The notes below the pieces were generated by a model that searched no databases, was not told the origin of the DNA, and worked only from the letters and a program-made list of their open reading frames with translations. A stretch of 64,000 nucleotides of DNA, taken from positions 2,356,001 to 2,420,000 of the forward strand of contig CP087209.1 of assembly GCA_020912385.1 (NCBI GenBank). Direction: 5' to 3'. Positions 23,682 through 35,001 of this stretch are shown here, piece after piece; positions within the stretch are counted from its first letter, which is position 1, and the number at the start of each line of letters is the position of its first letter. Source of the stretch: Neofusicoccum parvum (Eukaryota; Ascomycota; Dothideomycetes; Botryosphaeriales; Botryosphaeriaceae). A program made the position numbers and the translations under genes.

Positions 23682-25496
23682 TCAAAGCTTCGCCTTCCCC
23701 TCCCTCTTCGCCAACTCCCTCAGATCCTTCCTCAAGGTCTTGCCGGACGGGCTCTTCGGAATGGCCTCGAGATACACGACCCCACCGCGCAGGCGCTTGT
23801 AGTCCGCCACGTTCCGCTTCACGTACTCCTCGATGCCGGCGGCCGAGATCTTCTTCTCGTCGGCGACGACGTAGGCGCGCGGCACCTCTGTGCCCGCGGC
23901 CTCGACGCCGATGACGGCGGCGTCCATGATGTCCGGGTGGTTCACGAGCAGGGCCTCCAGCTCGGCGGGCGCGACCTGCAGGCCCTTGTACTTGATCAGC
24001 TCCTGCGCGGCGGCGCCGTTAGCGGTCTGCTCTAAGTCAGTCACCCGGAAGCGGGGGCGCTCACCTTCTTGCGGTCGACGATGTAGAACTTGCCGTCCCT
24101 GAAGACGGCGATGTCGCCCGTGCAGAACCATCCGTTCTTGAACGCCTCGGCGTTGGCTGCGTCGTTGTTGTGGTAGCCATTCGTGACGACGGGGCCCTTG
24201 ACGAGCACCTCTCCCGGCTGGCCGACCTCCACGTCCTTGCCGTCGTCGTCGACCAGGCGCGCGGTGTGGTTGGCGATCAGGCAGGCGACGCTGCCCGAGG
24301 TGTCGGTCGTGCCGTTTGGCAGGAGCGTGATGCTGCCGGTCGTCTCGCTGAGGCCCCACGTCTGGGTGATCATGGTCTTGCCCCTGCCCAGCTTCCTGCT
24401 GGCGGCGAGCTGCAGGTCCTTGCCCAGCGGCGCCGCGCCCGAGACGGCGTGGTCCAGCGTGTCGAACTGGTCGGTGACGGCCGGGTGCTTGGCGATGGCG
24501 AGCCAGATGGGCGGGACGGTGAAGAAGGCGGTGATCTTGTACTTTTTGTTGTACTCGAGGAACTGCGGGAAGTCGAACTTGGGCATCCAGTACGTGATGC
24601 CGCCCATGTACACCGGGTTGATCAGGTAGCCCTGGATGCCCGCAATGTGCGCGGTCGGCAGGTGCGCGAGCGTGCGGTAGACGAAGTCGGGGTTGTTTTC
24701 GCGGTTGTACGCTTTCCACGGGTCGAGCGCTGTGACGGCTTCGGCGGCGATGTTGGCGTGCGATAGCTTCACGCCTTTGGGCAGGCCGGTAGTACCGCTC
24801 GAGTAGATCAGAATGATAAGACTGTCTTCAAGCTCTTTCTTGTCTGTGATCACCTGCCAGTCCAATCTCTTTTGACCAACCACGTCTTTTCCGTCCTTGA
24901 CATTGCGGAGGGCGAAGTCGGCTCCATCAGGAATCACTAGTACGCGCTCAGGAGGAATTCCTACGTCTTTGGCTGCGGCTATTGCTACAGATTTGGTGTC
25001 TTCGTTGCAGATGAGAAGCCTGCTGGCGCCTTGCCGGAGCTGCCGCGCGAGGTCTGCAGGCGTGGAAGATGGGGATGCGGCAGAGAAAACGCCACCAGCA
25101 CAGAGCACGCCGTAAAAGGCTATGGGCAGCAGGTGATGGCCGCTTGAAATGCACGTCACAACATCTTTGCCAGGTCCGGACGCGCCGATACCAAAGTGAT
25201 GGCGCAGAGCGTAGCCGGCGCGCTTGAGCAGAATGCGAGCCTGGAACTTGGTGACGAGATGGGCCGGATTTGCTGCGGAGACGTGGATGGGAGTCTCTTC
25301 TGTCGCGGACGAGTGCTCCGACTCTGTTGATACATCAGCATTAAGTTTACGTGGGACGGTGCGCGCAAGAAAGCCGGGGCAAGAGTCACAGGGTCGTACC
25401 GAAGAGAAGGGTCAGCACGTCCAAACTGGGGACGTGGTAGCTCTCGGGACAGCGGTAGATGGTGCCCTCCGGGGTCTTCTCGACGATGGTCGCCAT
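23682..25496 (-). CDS. peroxisomal acyl/4-coumarate-CoA ligase-like enzyme
   Basis: Three exons (25496-25400, 25323-24065, 24002-23682) encode 558 aa. It belongs to the adenylate-forming ANL superfamily and should activate a carboxylic acid with ATP and CoA. Visible motifs are the P-loop [25 protein letters not shown], the hinge [11 protein letters not shown], and the C-terminal lysine motif [13 protein letters not shown]. The protein ends KAKL, and AKL at the very C-terminus is a PTS1 peroxisomal targeting signal. Intron 2 uses branch CCGCTAACGG and acceptor GCGCAG. It is transcribed away from a zinc alcohol dehydrogenase whose start is 946 bp off. Substrate (coumarate, fatty acid or other) not determinable. 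Confidence 0.93.
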
Positions 25497-26442
25497 GCCT
25501 TTTATTTGCGCAGCCATTGCGGAAGAAGGCCCTGGGACAGGTTGATATACAGCGGGAGGATCGTACGAGGAACCACAGCTTTGGTGCGCTTTGTATCAGT
25601 GCGAAATAACGAACGACCTCGGGACCCTGAGCATCTGCTGCACCCCGCATTTTCCGCGGAGCGCTGCTGTTGGGCGGATTTAAGCCGAGCCAAGGCCCGG
25701 GGATCTGACACGCAGCCAGCGAGCAGTTCCTATTCGACAGAGAGCCGACCGGCGTGGTGATCGCGTGGGTTTTGGAGCTGCAATTAGCGGGTTGCGTCAT
25801 TCACCTGGTCTGCGAGATGGCTCGCCCCTATTTCGGGAGCCTGGGTGAACGCTCCCGCTCTTGTGTTCGTGCCAGGTACACATGGGTTCCAGCTGTGATG
25901 GCAGGAAGCCACACTTTGCAAGCTAACCGAGACACGGATGCACGGCAGGGATGCTTGTGCTGCAACTTTCAGCTCGAGATGAGTCGCCGGGTAACTCCTT
26001 AGTGCTGCTTCCCCGGGACATCCGAGGCTGTCGAGGTACATGGTACATGCGCCGTGGTGGAGGTGGGGGCGGGACGCGCACGAGTCAGAAAGCTCTGACG
26101 GCACGCGCTGAGACGCCAGAGACGCGAGAGCAAGAGAAAGTCGCAGAGAACGAGAACAGCAGCGCGGAGAATCGTTGTTGCGGGCAGCTCAAGCTCCTGC
26201 CATTCCTGCCTGTGGCGGCCGGCGGCGCGCGTCTTCAATCCCCGCGTTCCCCGCCTGCGCTGCTCATATCGTCCCATTGATAGGATATCAGCGGCCGGCG
26301 CCGACAGCCTCTGGATAAGACTGCCTCCAATGCCGTCCTCCCGCCCTGCGCTTTCCGCGCTCGCGCCTGAAGCGCTTGCAGAGCCGCCTCGACGTGCTGC
26401 ACTCTTCCCACGCCGCCCTCGCCCGCGCCCCGCCAACCCGCC
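25497..26442. promoter_or_regulatory. divergent promoter region, CoA ligase and alcohol dehydrogenase
   Basis: 946 bp lie between the two start codons. A candidate TATA-like or initiator element could not be fixed with confidence for either gene. No exon was found. Confidence 0.45.
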
Positions 26443-27724
26443 ATGGCGAATCCGGACACCGCCCCCATCACTTCCAGAGCGCTGGTCTCGCGCGGGCCCT
26501 TCTCGCAGGGCCAATGGGCCGTCGAGGACGTGACGCTGCGCGAGCTCAAGCCCGACGAGCTCGTCGTCGAGATCGTAGCCTCGGGCATCTGCCACACCGA
26601 CCTGCACTGCGGCGACACGCCCGCCGACGCAGGCGTGCCCGCCGTCTACTACCCGCGCGTCCTGGGCCACGAAGGTGAGAGCCACCGAACAGCAACGACA
26701 GGTCGCGCCACAGAAGCTGACCGCCCCAGGCTCCGGCTACGCCGTCCGCGTCGGCAGCGGCGTCGCGGGCGTCGCGCCCGGCGACCCGGTGCTGCTCTCC
26801 TTCTCTTACTGCGGCGCCTGCCACGTTTGCCGGACGGGCCCGCCGTCGCACTGCAAGACCTTCTTCGACATCAACTTCATGGGCGAGCCGGCCTTCGTCG
26901 AGCCCGGCGGCGGCGCTGAGGCGACCATCGGCGGCCGCTTCTTCGGCCAGTCGAGCTTCGCCAAGCACACCATCGTCAGCGACAAGTGCGTGGTCAACGT
27001 GCGCGGCCTGGGGCTGGAGCGCGCCGACCTGAGGCTGCTGGCGCCGCTGGGCTGCGGCCTGCAGACCGGCAGCGGCACCGTCATCAACGTCGCGAAGGCC
27101 GGTGCGGACGACGCGGTTGCGGTGGTCGGGATGGGCGGTGTGGGGCTGGCGGCCGTCATGGTGCGTATAACGCGGTCGTTCTTCCGTTGTTTGTCCTGCT
27201 GACCGTGCCCGGTTTCCACGCAGGCCGCGAAGAACCAGAAGTGCAAGGCGATCATTGGAATCGACAGGGTGGAGTCGCGGCTCGAGCTGGCGAAGTCGCT
27301 CGGCGCGACGCATGTGATAAACACGAGCTCGATGTCTATACCGAAGCTTGTCGAGGCTGTGAGGGCGGCTAGCGATGGCCTGGGTGCGACTGTCTCGATT
27401 GACACGAGCGCGCATCCTCCGCTCGTTGCTGCGCAGATTGAGTTCACGCGGTACATGGGCAAGATCATCCAGGTAGGGACCGGCATGCCTGACGCGAATC
27501 TCTCGATCCACATGCAGAGCTTTATGGTTAGCGGGAAGCAGTATTTCGGTGCGGTGCAAGGCCATAGCCGTACGAAGGACTACATTCCGCAGATGATTAA
27601 GTGGTGGAAAGACGGCATATTTCCGGTGGAGAAGCTGGTGCAGTTCTTCGATATCTCGGACTTTGAGAGCGCTGTCAAGGTCATGGGCAATGGCAGTGTG
27701 GTCAAGCCAATCATCGTGTGGTGA
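26443..27724 (+). CDS. zinc-dependent alcohol dehydrogenase
   Basis: Three exons (26443-26674, 26730-27160, 27224-27724) encode 387 aa. The MDR-type zinc ADH motifs are complete: GICHTDLHCGD (catalytic Cys), GHE at the first splice junction, structural-zinc cysteines YCGACHVCRTGPPSHC, LGCGLQTGSG, and the nucleotide-binding VVGMGGVGLAAVM followed by IIGID. The Asp ending this strand favours NAD over NADP, which is inference. It resembles aryl-alcohol or benzyl-alcohol dehydrogenases of the class carrying a long insertion near FFDINFMGEPAF. Together with the divergent CoA ligase it could take an alcohol to an acid and then to a CoA ester if an aldehyde dehydrogenase exists elsewhere. Confidence 0.93.
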
Positions 27725-28201
27725 TTCCATACGGAATCTCCTCTCAAATGATTTCTCCCGCTGTTAAAGCATGCATTGGTGGGCGCTTAGGTGTATATGT
27801 CGGTCATGAGGGCTAAATCACCCTTCCACAACATCTGAAACCTAGGTACTACTAATTGACAGCCAGGCATCCGTATTTTGGTCACTAGCCTGGATAGATT
27901 GGTTAGCGAAAAACTGAACAGTCTTGCATGGCAGCCGATTGTCCCACTTCTGGTGTGTAATTTTTATCAGTTCAACAGGTTCACTGACACTGTCCACCTC
28001 GCCCTTTCCCAACCATACCCTCATATCTGATTATCCAGATGATCTCGTGTGGGTTTCACACTGCGTCATATGCGTATACAATAAGTCTTGACTGATCCTT
28101 TCTCGGCGGCCGTGCACTTCTGCTGGAAGAACGGACAGCAGAGGTGCTGATGTAGTCTTCTATGAAATCGTAAATCATTAGGTCCATCTTCTCGAGCGAG
28201 T
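27725..28201. other. intergenic between convergent genes
   Basis: The 3' ends of the alcohol dehydrogenase and the amino acid permease face each other. No gene was seen. Confidence 0.6.
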
Positions 28202-29976
28202 CTATTCCTTCCGCAACTTCTTGTACACAACCACCCTCGTCCCATCGCTGAGCCTCTCATGCTCAGGCACCAACGTGTACTTCCTATACCACGGCAAGAA
28301 TTTCCACCACACCGCCCAGTACACCACACCGCCCAGCAAAATCACAATGCCCACAATCGGATACAGCCAATACGGCAAGCTCGTGTCGCCCTTCCCGCCC
28401 GGCGGCCGCAGGAACGGCGCCACGAGCAAGAACACCTGTGCGGCGAGATAGAATGCGGCGACGGGCCACCAGCACCTGAAGGGGCGGGGCAGGTCGGGGG
28501 CGGCGCGGCGGAGCCAGAAGAAGCCAACGACAACAAAGAAGTTCATGACGCTGCCGGGGTAGCCCTCGACGTCGAGGATGAAGCTGTAGGCGTCGCCGAA
28601 GGGCACGGCGACGATGACGACGAAGGACGGGATGTAGTGCAGGAAGAGGCCGGCCGACGGCGAGCCGAGCGGCCACGACGACGCCCAGAACCGCGGGTAC
28701 GGCACCACGCCCTCCTTGGCGAGCTCCTGGTTCACGCGCGACTGCGCGAACGTGACCGTCATGACGTTGCCGAGCGCCGAGATGGCGACGAGCGCGGACA
28801 GCGCGCGCTCCGCTGCCGGGTTGAAGACTTTGCCGACGAAGTACGAGGCCACGGTCACGCCCGAGCGGCTGATCTCCTGCGGCGTCGCGGCCGAGAAGTA
28901 GGAGATGTTGGCGAGCAGGTACAGGATGCCGCAGGTCGAGAGGCCGAGCGGGCCGGCGATTTTGAGCGTGCGGACTGGGTTGCGGACTTCGTTGAGGACG
29001 TTGGCCGCGTTCGACCAGCTGCGCGTTGCGGAGTCAGCGGGTTTCCCTGGGGCTTTGGGGGGGGTCGTCTTACCCGGCGTAGGAGTTCAGCACTTTGAAG
29101 AGTGCCGTGGCGTACAGGTTCCCGCTGGTGGCGCTGCCGGCAAATGCGTTTCTGAAGCTTGCATGCGGATCCTCGATTTTGGAGACACCTCCGCTCAGCA
29201 CCACCCAGCCAGTCACTACGATAAAGAGGAGCGTGAAGATCTTGATGAGGCCAATGAAGTTCATGCCGCGTACACCCAGCTTGGGGAAGAAGGTGTGTAA
29301 TATTGTCACAAACGTAATGACGAAAATGGCGATGCCGCGCTTCTCCCATTCGGTGGCGGTGCGGCCTGCGGCGACCAGGATGTTGGATGCAAAGATTATG
29401 CAGCCAGAAGCTAGGATATGTGAGCTTAAATGCTGGTTAAAATTTTTCAAAGGCAAACCCACCAGTGAAGCCCAGGAGGATGGCCTGGAACGCGAAGACA
29501 ACTGTTGCAAGTAGCTTGGGCCGCTTGTACGCCGCTTCCAAGTACACCTTCGATCCTCCACTGCGCGGGATCATGCATCCCAGCTCCAACCAGATAAAGA
29601 GGCCTGAAAATGCCAGTAGCAAGCCAAAGGTCCAGAGCAGCAGCGCAGCGCCGACACTGCCTACACTATCGGTGATGGAAGACGGGGTGGAGAAAATGCC
29701 GGTTCCGATAATTCTGCCAATGCTGTCGAGGAATCAAAGTTAGCGACAGCATGCGTCAAAAGAAAGCTTAGAGCGGACTTGCATCAGGAAAGTTGTTGAG
29801 AACAGGCCGAGATGCCGTCCAAGTCCTCCTGCTGCATCCTCTTCCAGCGCGAGCTCTCCCACGGCCGGCGCGACATCGTCTGCGGCTGTCTCCTCGGATG
29901 TGTGCGATGAGGAGGTTTCCCGGACGGTTCCGTAATTCTCTTGGAACGACTTCTTGAGGGCTGTGAAGGCCGACAT
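28202..29976 (-). CDS. amino acid permease, LAT/MUP1 type
   Basis: Four exons (29976-29783, 29722-29463, 29410-29074, 29018-28202) give 535 aa. After a charged cytoplasmic N-terminus the first membrane segment contains IIGRIIGTGIFSTPSS, the GTGIF substrate-binding motif of APC-superfamily transporters. About twelve hydrophobic segments follow, with the conserved SYAGWSNAANVLNEVRNP and YLLANISYF. This pattern matches the LAT branch, to which fungal high-affinity methionine permeases belong; substrate is inferred. The first intron begins GCAAGT, not GT: only that donor restores the IIGR reading frame, making it a GC-AG intron. Confidence 0.9.
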
Positions 29977-31032
29977 GGTGGCGAAAACGACGGAGTCCGG
30001 GCCAGTGAACGCGGCCGTTCAGCGAGGAGAGAGGGAGCAGGTGCGGTGGCCATGGTGCAGCGTTGGGGGGATATGTAGCTGCAGTCTTGGGGGCAGCATG
30101 ATTACAAAAGCAACGGGCGAGTTGCGCATGACGGTGGGTGTCTCGGGTTGGCGTGGCAGCAAGGTTGGATATCGCCATGGGCTTATGTGATTGCGAAGGG
30201 ACGCCAGCAATTGCGTGCTAGCGCTGAAGCCGCGTGCCGTGGTAGCACGCAAAACACGGGCATGGCGAATGGATGGCTGCCGCCGTATCTGAGGCTCGCA
30301 GTGGAGGGTCACGATGGCGCACCCTTGCAGGCTCCGGAGTCGACAAAGCCGCGGTATCCGGAACTCCTTCGGGGGAAGGGTGTCGTGCTCGCGGGTGTGA
30401 GTGATGACAGCCAGGCATCCGTGGGGGAGACAAGCTTTGGGCTGCGGAGCGCTAAGCAAGTAGGCTGCGGGGCGCAAAGGGCCCTTGATCCGGCTCGCTT
30501 GCGGCCCGCGACAGGCCTAAGTAGCTGGCGCTGATAAATGCCTTGTCGCTGGTGGCGCGGTGCCTTGCATGCCGACACCACATTCACTCCCTAGGCCTGG
30601 AGATGCACGTCGCTGGCAGTCTTCTTTGTCGCCAGAGCCTCCCAAAGTCCAACCCTGTCTGGTCGCACGCCTTTTCTCGCCTTCGTTGGCCGCCCGTCTT
30701 TCCCTCCTCCGGCCTTCTTGAACCACATCATGTGCCCAAGCCAGCGGCCTCACAGCGCCGACAGCGCGGGGTTCGCGTTTCCATAGTCTTGTGTCAGAAT
30801 CTCCATCAAAAGAACCATTGCAACCGACAGGACGTCCATCTCCAAAACGGGAAAGATCACCTCGCGAAGAGGCATCAGTGCTCCTGCAGGGGCGACGCGT
30901 GGGAGACGCGCGCGGAGATGACGTAAGTTGAGCCCAGCCGCGTGACTGCGTGTCAAATTTCTCGCTTGCTGTGCGGATTCGCGGCCTGTAACCACCGCTG
31001 CCCAAGCCCACAAATCACAGCCTGGCGCCGCC
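29977..31032. promoter_or_regulatory. divergent upstream region, permease and SET-domain gene
   Basis: About 1.05 kb lies between divergent start codons. No exon was recognised; ORFs in this stretch have poor composition and no motifs. Confidence 0.45.
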
Positions 31033-32661
31033 ATGGAGCGCCCGTGGCCTGCCGACGCCTGGCGACCGACCATATACCGCACTAATCCGGCCCAGACTCC
31101 GCCCACTCCTCCTCAGGTCCTCCCATCCTCCGCCAGCCCGCGTGCGCACCGCTAACGAAACAAACAGCCCGCCGCCTATCACACGGAGCATGTTCAGCGC
31201 CTTACAAGGACCCTTCTCACCTCCGCATATGACCCGTGCATCTGGACCGCGCGCGCCGACCATCTTCTTGCTCTGGCCTATCCTGAGCTGGCCGCAAGCG
31301 ATGCGTACAAAGCTATCCTCCTCTGTGATTATTCCCATGGACTGATCCCCCCACCCTCCGGGACCGCGCCCCACAGAGACAAGCCCGAGCCAGCTGAGTC
31401 GACGGGCCGCCATCTAAAACATGCGTATCGTACCCTCGTCCAAGCCTTGTACGACTGCCATTGCCACCCCGAAGCTCTGCACATCTGCAGGGAAGCCGCG
31501 TCCAGACTCCCTGATGACCCGTACTTTCAGATGAAGACTGCAGATCTTTCTGCTGTTATGGACAGGAAATATCAGCATGTTGCAGCCAGTGGAGAAACGC
31601 AGGTACTGCAGAGAGACATGCTCTATGATGGGGCAGTGCTGACGATTCCTTATCCATGGATGCAACCTCGCCATCTGCAGAGGCCACAAGTGCTCATCGA
31701 CAGTGTCAACAAGGAGTTCAAGAGGTCTTTCAGGTCCTGTCGTCTGGACTACAGTTCAATTGGACCCTCTTCCAGTCCCACCTTTGCTGGTCATGTTCCC
31801 CAAGCTTTGGGTGTGTTCGCAACTCGTGAGATTGATCCTGGAGAATGCATTCTCGTTGACCCCACAGCTACTGGCGCCAGTAGCTCGACTGCGGGCTGCG
31901 TGAATTGTTTCAGGAAAGTCACAGACGTGAAAGTCGAGGCCACTTGTTGCTCCACCATCTTTTGCTCTGAAGACTGTTATCAGCTTGCTCTGTCGACATA
32001 TCACGAAGCGAGCTGCGGCAAGGACTTCGCCTGGCTCCAGACTGCTGTAGAAGGGATTTCAGAGAGCGCTGCTGCCATGCGGCCGCTCCTCCTCTTCCGA
32101 TACCTTTCTGCTTGCGTGCAGGCGGGCACAGCGCTACATCCGCTTGACCACCCACTGATTGCCCGGCTACAGCCTCAAATGAGCGGCCGCCATCTGGACG
32201 TCTTCACCCTGAGTGAATCAGTTGTCGCCCCGATCCGCATTCTCCAACAGCTCGGTGTCGATGTGTTCGCTAACTCGAATTTTGACACTTGGGTCATCCA
32301 CACAATTTGGACTCGTCTTGCCAATAACAAGCAGGGTTTTCCGAGAAAGCCCGAGAATGGAGGGGGGTGGATTGATTCCATCTCACCACTCATGCCTTTC
32401 TTCAACCACAGCTGTGAGCCGAACGTCGAGTGCTGGCACGACGATACCACAACTGTGCGTTTCTTTGCAAGAAGGCGTATTGAGGAGGGTGAAGAGCTTT
32501 TCGACAGCTATGTGAACGTCGAATGTATCCCGCATGAGGAAAGGCAGCGGATACTCTGGCCATGGTTCGAAGGGCCGTGTCTGTGCTCGAAATGCTCGCG
32601 AGAAAGCACCAGCAGACATGGTCCCTCCCAACGATACGTCACAACAACGGCCCGACCTTGA
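31033..32661 (+). CDS. SET-domain protein with TPR-like N-terminus (SMYD-like)
   Basis: Exon 1 (31033-31116, MERPWPADAW) joins to 31168-32661 through an intron with a weak donor (GTCCTC) but a good branch (GCTAACG) and acceptor (AACAG), giving 525 aa. The N-terminal third has helix-pair patterns such as WTARADHLLALAYPELAASD and HAYRTLVQALYDCHCHPEAL, typical of TPR units. A cysteine cluster (about 31897-32011, CVNCF...CC...FCSEDC...C) sits where SMYD proteins carry a MYND finger. The SET core has FNHSCEPNVE (about 32400-32430) and RRIEEGEELFDSYVN. A post-SET CLCSKC follows. It is likely a protein-lysine methyltransferase; its target is unknown. The first exon is the least certain part. Confidence 0.85.
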
Positions 32662-33235
32662 ACTTTGGATCACCTCTTTCTCCTGGACGAGATCTCGGAA
32701 GATTACATATGATTCGTGTTGCAACATCATGACGTATTCGCTAGACTGGATTGGATCGGTGAGAATGCGCCAGCCAGCAACAGAACTTCATTCGCCTCCT
32801 CAGGGAGCACCGTCCCACCTTGCGAGAACATGAATTTGGAGATACCCACCCACGGTTCAGGACATCCATGTGGACGTTGTGCATCCCCAGTAGTATGGGA
32901 TCCCTGACCTTGGTCCTCTTGGCAGCAGTTGACGAACCCAACCATTCGCTGTCGAATGTCATCGATCCCCGTCGACAACAGATCTGCGCAAGCATGGCCC
33001 GCACAGGAAGTGGAGTATATGGTCTGAGATGCTGATTCCCGCATCGTATGGTTGCCTTCACTCCTCTCTTGCCATCGATGGAAGCTTTAAGCTACAGTCA
33101 CGCCACCTCTTCATTTATCTTCTCGAAAGCCCCTCTCGCCAAAGGACAACATTCACCTCTCACCAACCAACCCTACAGCATCAGTCAATTGGCAGTACTA
33201 GCAGTCATCTCGTACTAGTCTGTTACAACAACCAG
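32662..33235. other. intergenic, no gene seen
   Basis: This spacer between tandem plus-strand genes should hold the promoter of the small mitochondrial-type gene. I found no exon. Confidence 0.55.
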
Positions 33236-33894
33236 ATGATTCCCCTCCTCACGCGTTACGCTGCAGCCGGAGCTTCGCGCTCGCTTCCCCGCACCCTCCC
33301 TGCGACTAGGGTGCTGCCCGGCTCCATCCGGAAAGCGTCAACCGAGAGCAACCCTCAAGCAAAGGACCTTTTCGCAAGATTTGCAAAGCTGGACCCCGAG
33401 CTGTATGGCATACTGACCGTCACGCTCGGTGCCATTGGCGCCTTCGCGTACTTTTTCGGTAAGCCGCAGGCGACGCCTCTGCAGCGGGCATCAGACTGCC
33501 TTTCCGTCCTCAAGTCTTCCCTACACAAGCTGACCTTGTGCCTGTCCTTACCAGCCGGCAATCCAACGAGTGCAACTGACTCGCGAAAGGTTCCTGCCGT
33601 GCAAGGTTCGGAGCCTTGGCGCACGGAGGGTACGCACGGGAAGTACATGTACTACCCGCAGGGCGACACCAAGAACGCCCCGAGGGAGGCCCCTTCGGCG
33701 TTGAATGTCGTCGTCCTTCCGGAGGTCAACCTGCCCAAGGTGAGTAGTAGTCACTCATGGAGCGGTTTGTGTTGCGAGCGGAATTTTGTGGGATCCGGCA
33801 GTAGCTTTGCGACACGGTGATGACCCGAGCTGATGTTGTGTAGGAACTGCACGAGAAATACAACAAGTGGGGGAAGCCGGAGTGGGAACTTTGA
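33236..33894 (+). CDS. small conserved mitochondrial-type protein
   Basis: Three exons (33236-33458, 33555-33739, 33844-33894) encode 152 aa. The Arg/Ala/Ser-rich N-terminus (MIPLLTRYAAAGASRSLPR) looks like a mitochondrial presequence. One hydrophobic helix (LYGILTVTLGAIGAFAYFF) follows, then a soluble tail with VPAVQGSEPW, GKYMYYPQGD, VVVLPEVNLPK and the ending ELHEKYNKWGK. The last exon is only 17 codons including the stop and would be missed by ORF-only calling. I recognise it only as a conserved ascomycete protein of inner-membrane type; function unknown. Confidence 0.85.
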
Positions 33895-34204
33895 GGCCTT
33901 TCGCCTGGGTTTGAGAATATAGCGAATAGGAAAGGGGGCTCTGGAGTGATGGTTGTGATGCGTGCAGCGCTGTGTGTATGTATGCGTACCCGTTCTAGTC
34001 ACCACATGCACCTGCTCGTTTCCGGAAATTTCCAAATAAAACGTCACCTGACCAGTTGTATAAGTGCGTTGTCGTCCCTGACTGAGAGCAGGCTCGAGCT
34101 TACTACATTGACGACATCGACAGCACATTCCTCACAGGACTTGACAGTTTCAAGCCCCAAAACTCAAATGCAACAATATTTGGAAGTAGCATACATGATC
34201 CCGT
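33895..34204. other. short intergenic between convergent genes
   Basis: About 310 bp separate two convergent stop codons. It should be largely 3' UTR of one or both genes. Confidence 0.6.
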
Positions 34205-35001
34205 TTACCAGGGGTAAGAGCCTGTGTTATGCAAAAACATCGCGTCTTCATCATCCCGTTTCCCTTCCAAAACGTCAATCAACGGCATGACAGCCTCCGA
34301 GGCGGGTTTTGCCCCGTTCTCGGCTGTGTTGTAAGGGCCAAGGTTCGACACGGTGAAGCCCGGATCGTACGCGAGGACTTTGATCCCATCCGGTGCGTAC
34401 TCGACAGACTGGCACGCGGTGATCATGTTGAGCGCGGCTTTGCTCGCCCGGTATTGCATCTCCTGGACCTTGTAGATGGGCGAGGAGGGGTCGAGACGGC
34501 GGTTGATCGAGCCCGCTCCGCTCGAGATGTTGACGATCCGGGGCGACGCGCTCGACTTTCTGAGGAGGGGCGCGAACGCGAGCGTCACCATGGTCGGCCC
34601 GGTGGCGTTGGTGTCGAAGGAGTCCTGCATCTGCTGGCGCATCGGAGGGGTCATACCCGCTATGGCAGCGTTGTTGACGAGGATGTCCAGCTTGCCGTGG
34701 CTGCGCTGGACGCTCTCTGCGGCGTTCTCGATGGTGTCGTCTTGCGTGACGTCTATCAAGAGCATTTCTGCGGAGCCGGGCAGGTTCCGGGACTGGAGTT
34801 CCTGGACGCTTGCATTGCCTTTGTCGGGAGACCTTGATCCAACGAGGACGTGGTATGGGCCCTTGGCCATCAGCTGAGCTGCGAGCTCGAAGCCAATGCC
34901 GCTGGTTGCTGCAGAGCGAATGTTAACAAGGCACGCGTGGGATTTCATCCGACTAACTCACCGCCTGTGATCAAAACAAGCCTTTTAGCAGCTACCGCCA
35001 T
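34205..35001 (-). CDS. short-chain dehydrogenase/reductase
   Basis: Two exons (35001-34962, 34908-34205) encode 247 aa, standard for classical SDRs. Splicing forms LVLITGATSGIGFELAAQL, the cofactor motif TGxxxGIG. ILVNNAAIAG, IVNISSGAGS (catalytic Ser) and the later YRASKAAL (Tyr and Lys of YxxxK) complete the active site. A cytosolic NAD(P)-dependent oxidoreductase of unknown substrate. The first exon has only 13 full codons, explaining why the unspliced ORF starts with unrelated residues. Confidence 0.92.

Noticed and set aside
26546..27730. 394-aa ORF on the minus strand across the alcohol dehydrogenase gene
   Set aside because: It is an antisense shadow of a clearly coding plus-strand gene with intact zinc and nucleotide motifs; its composition is Arg/Ala/His-rich and it has no domain.
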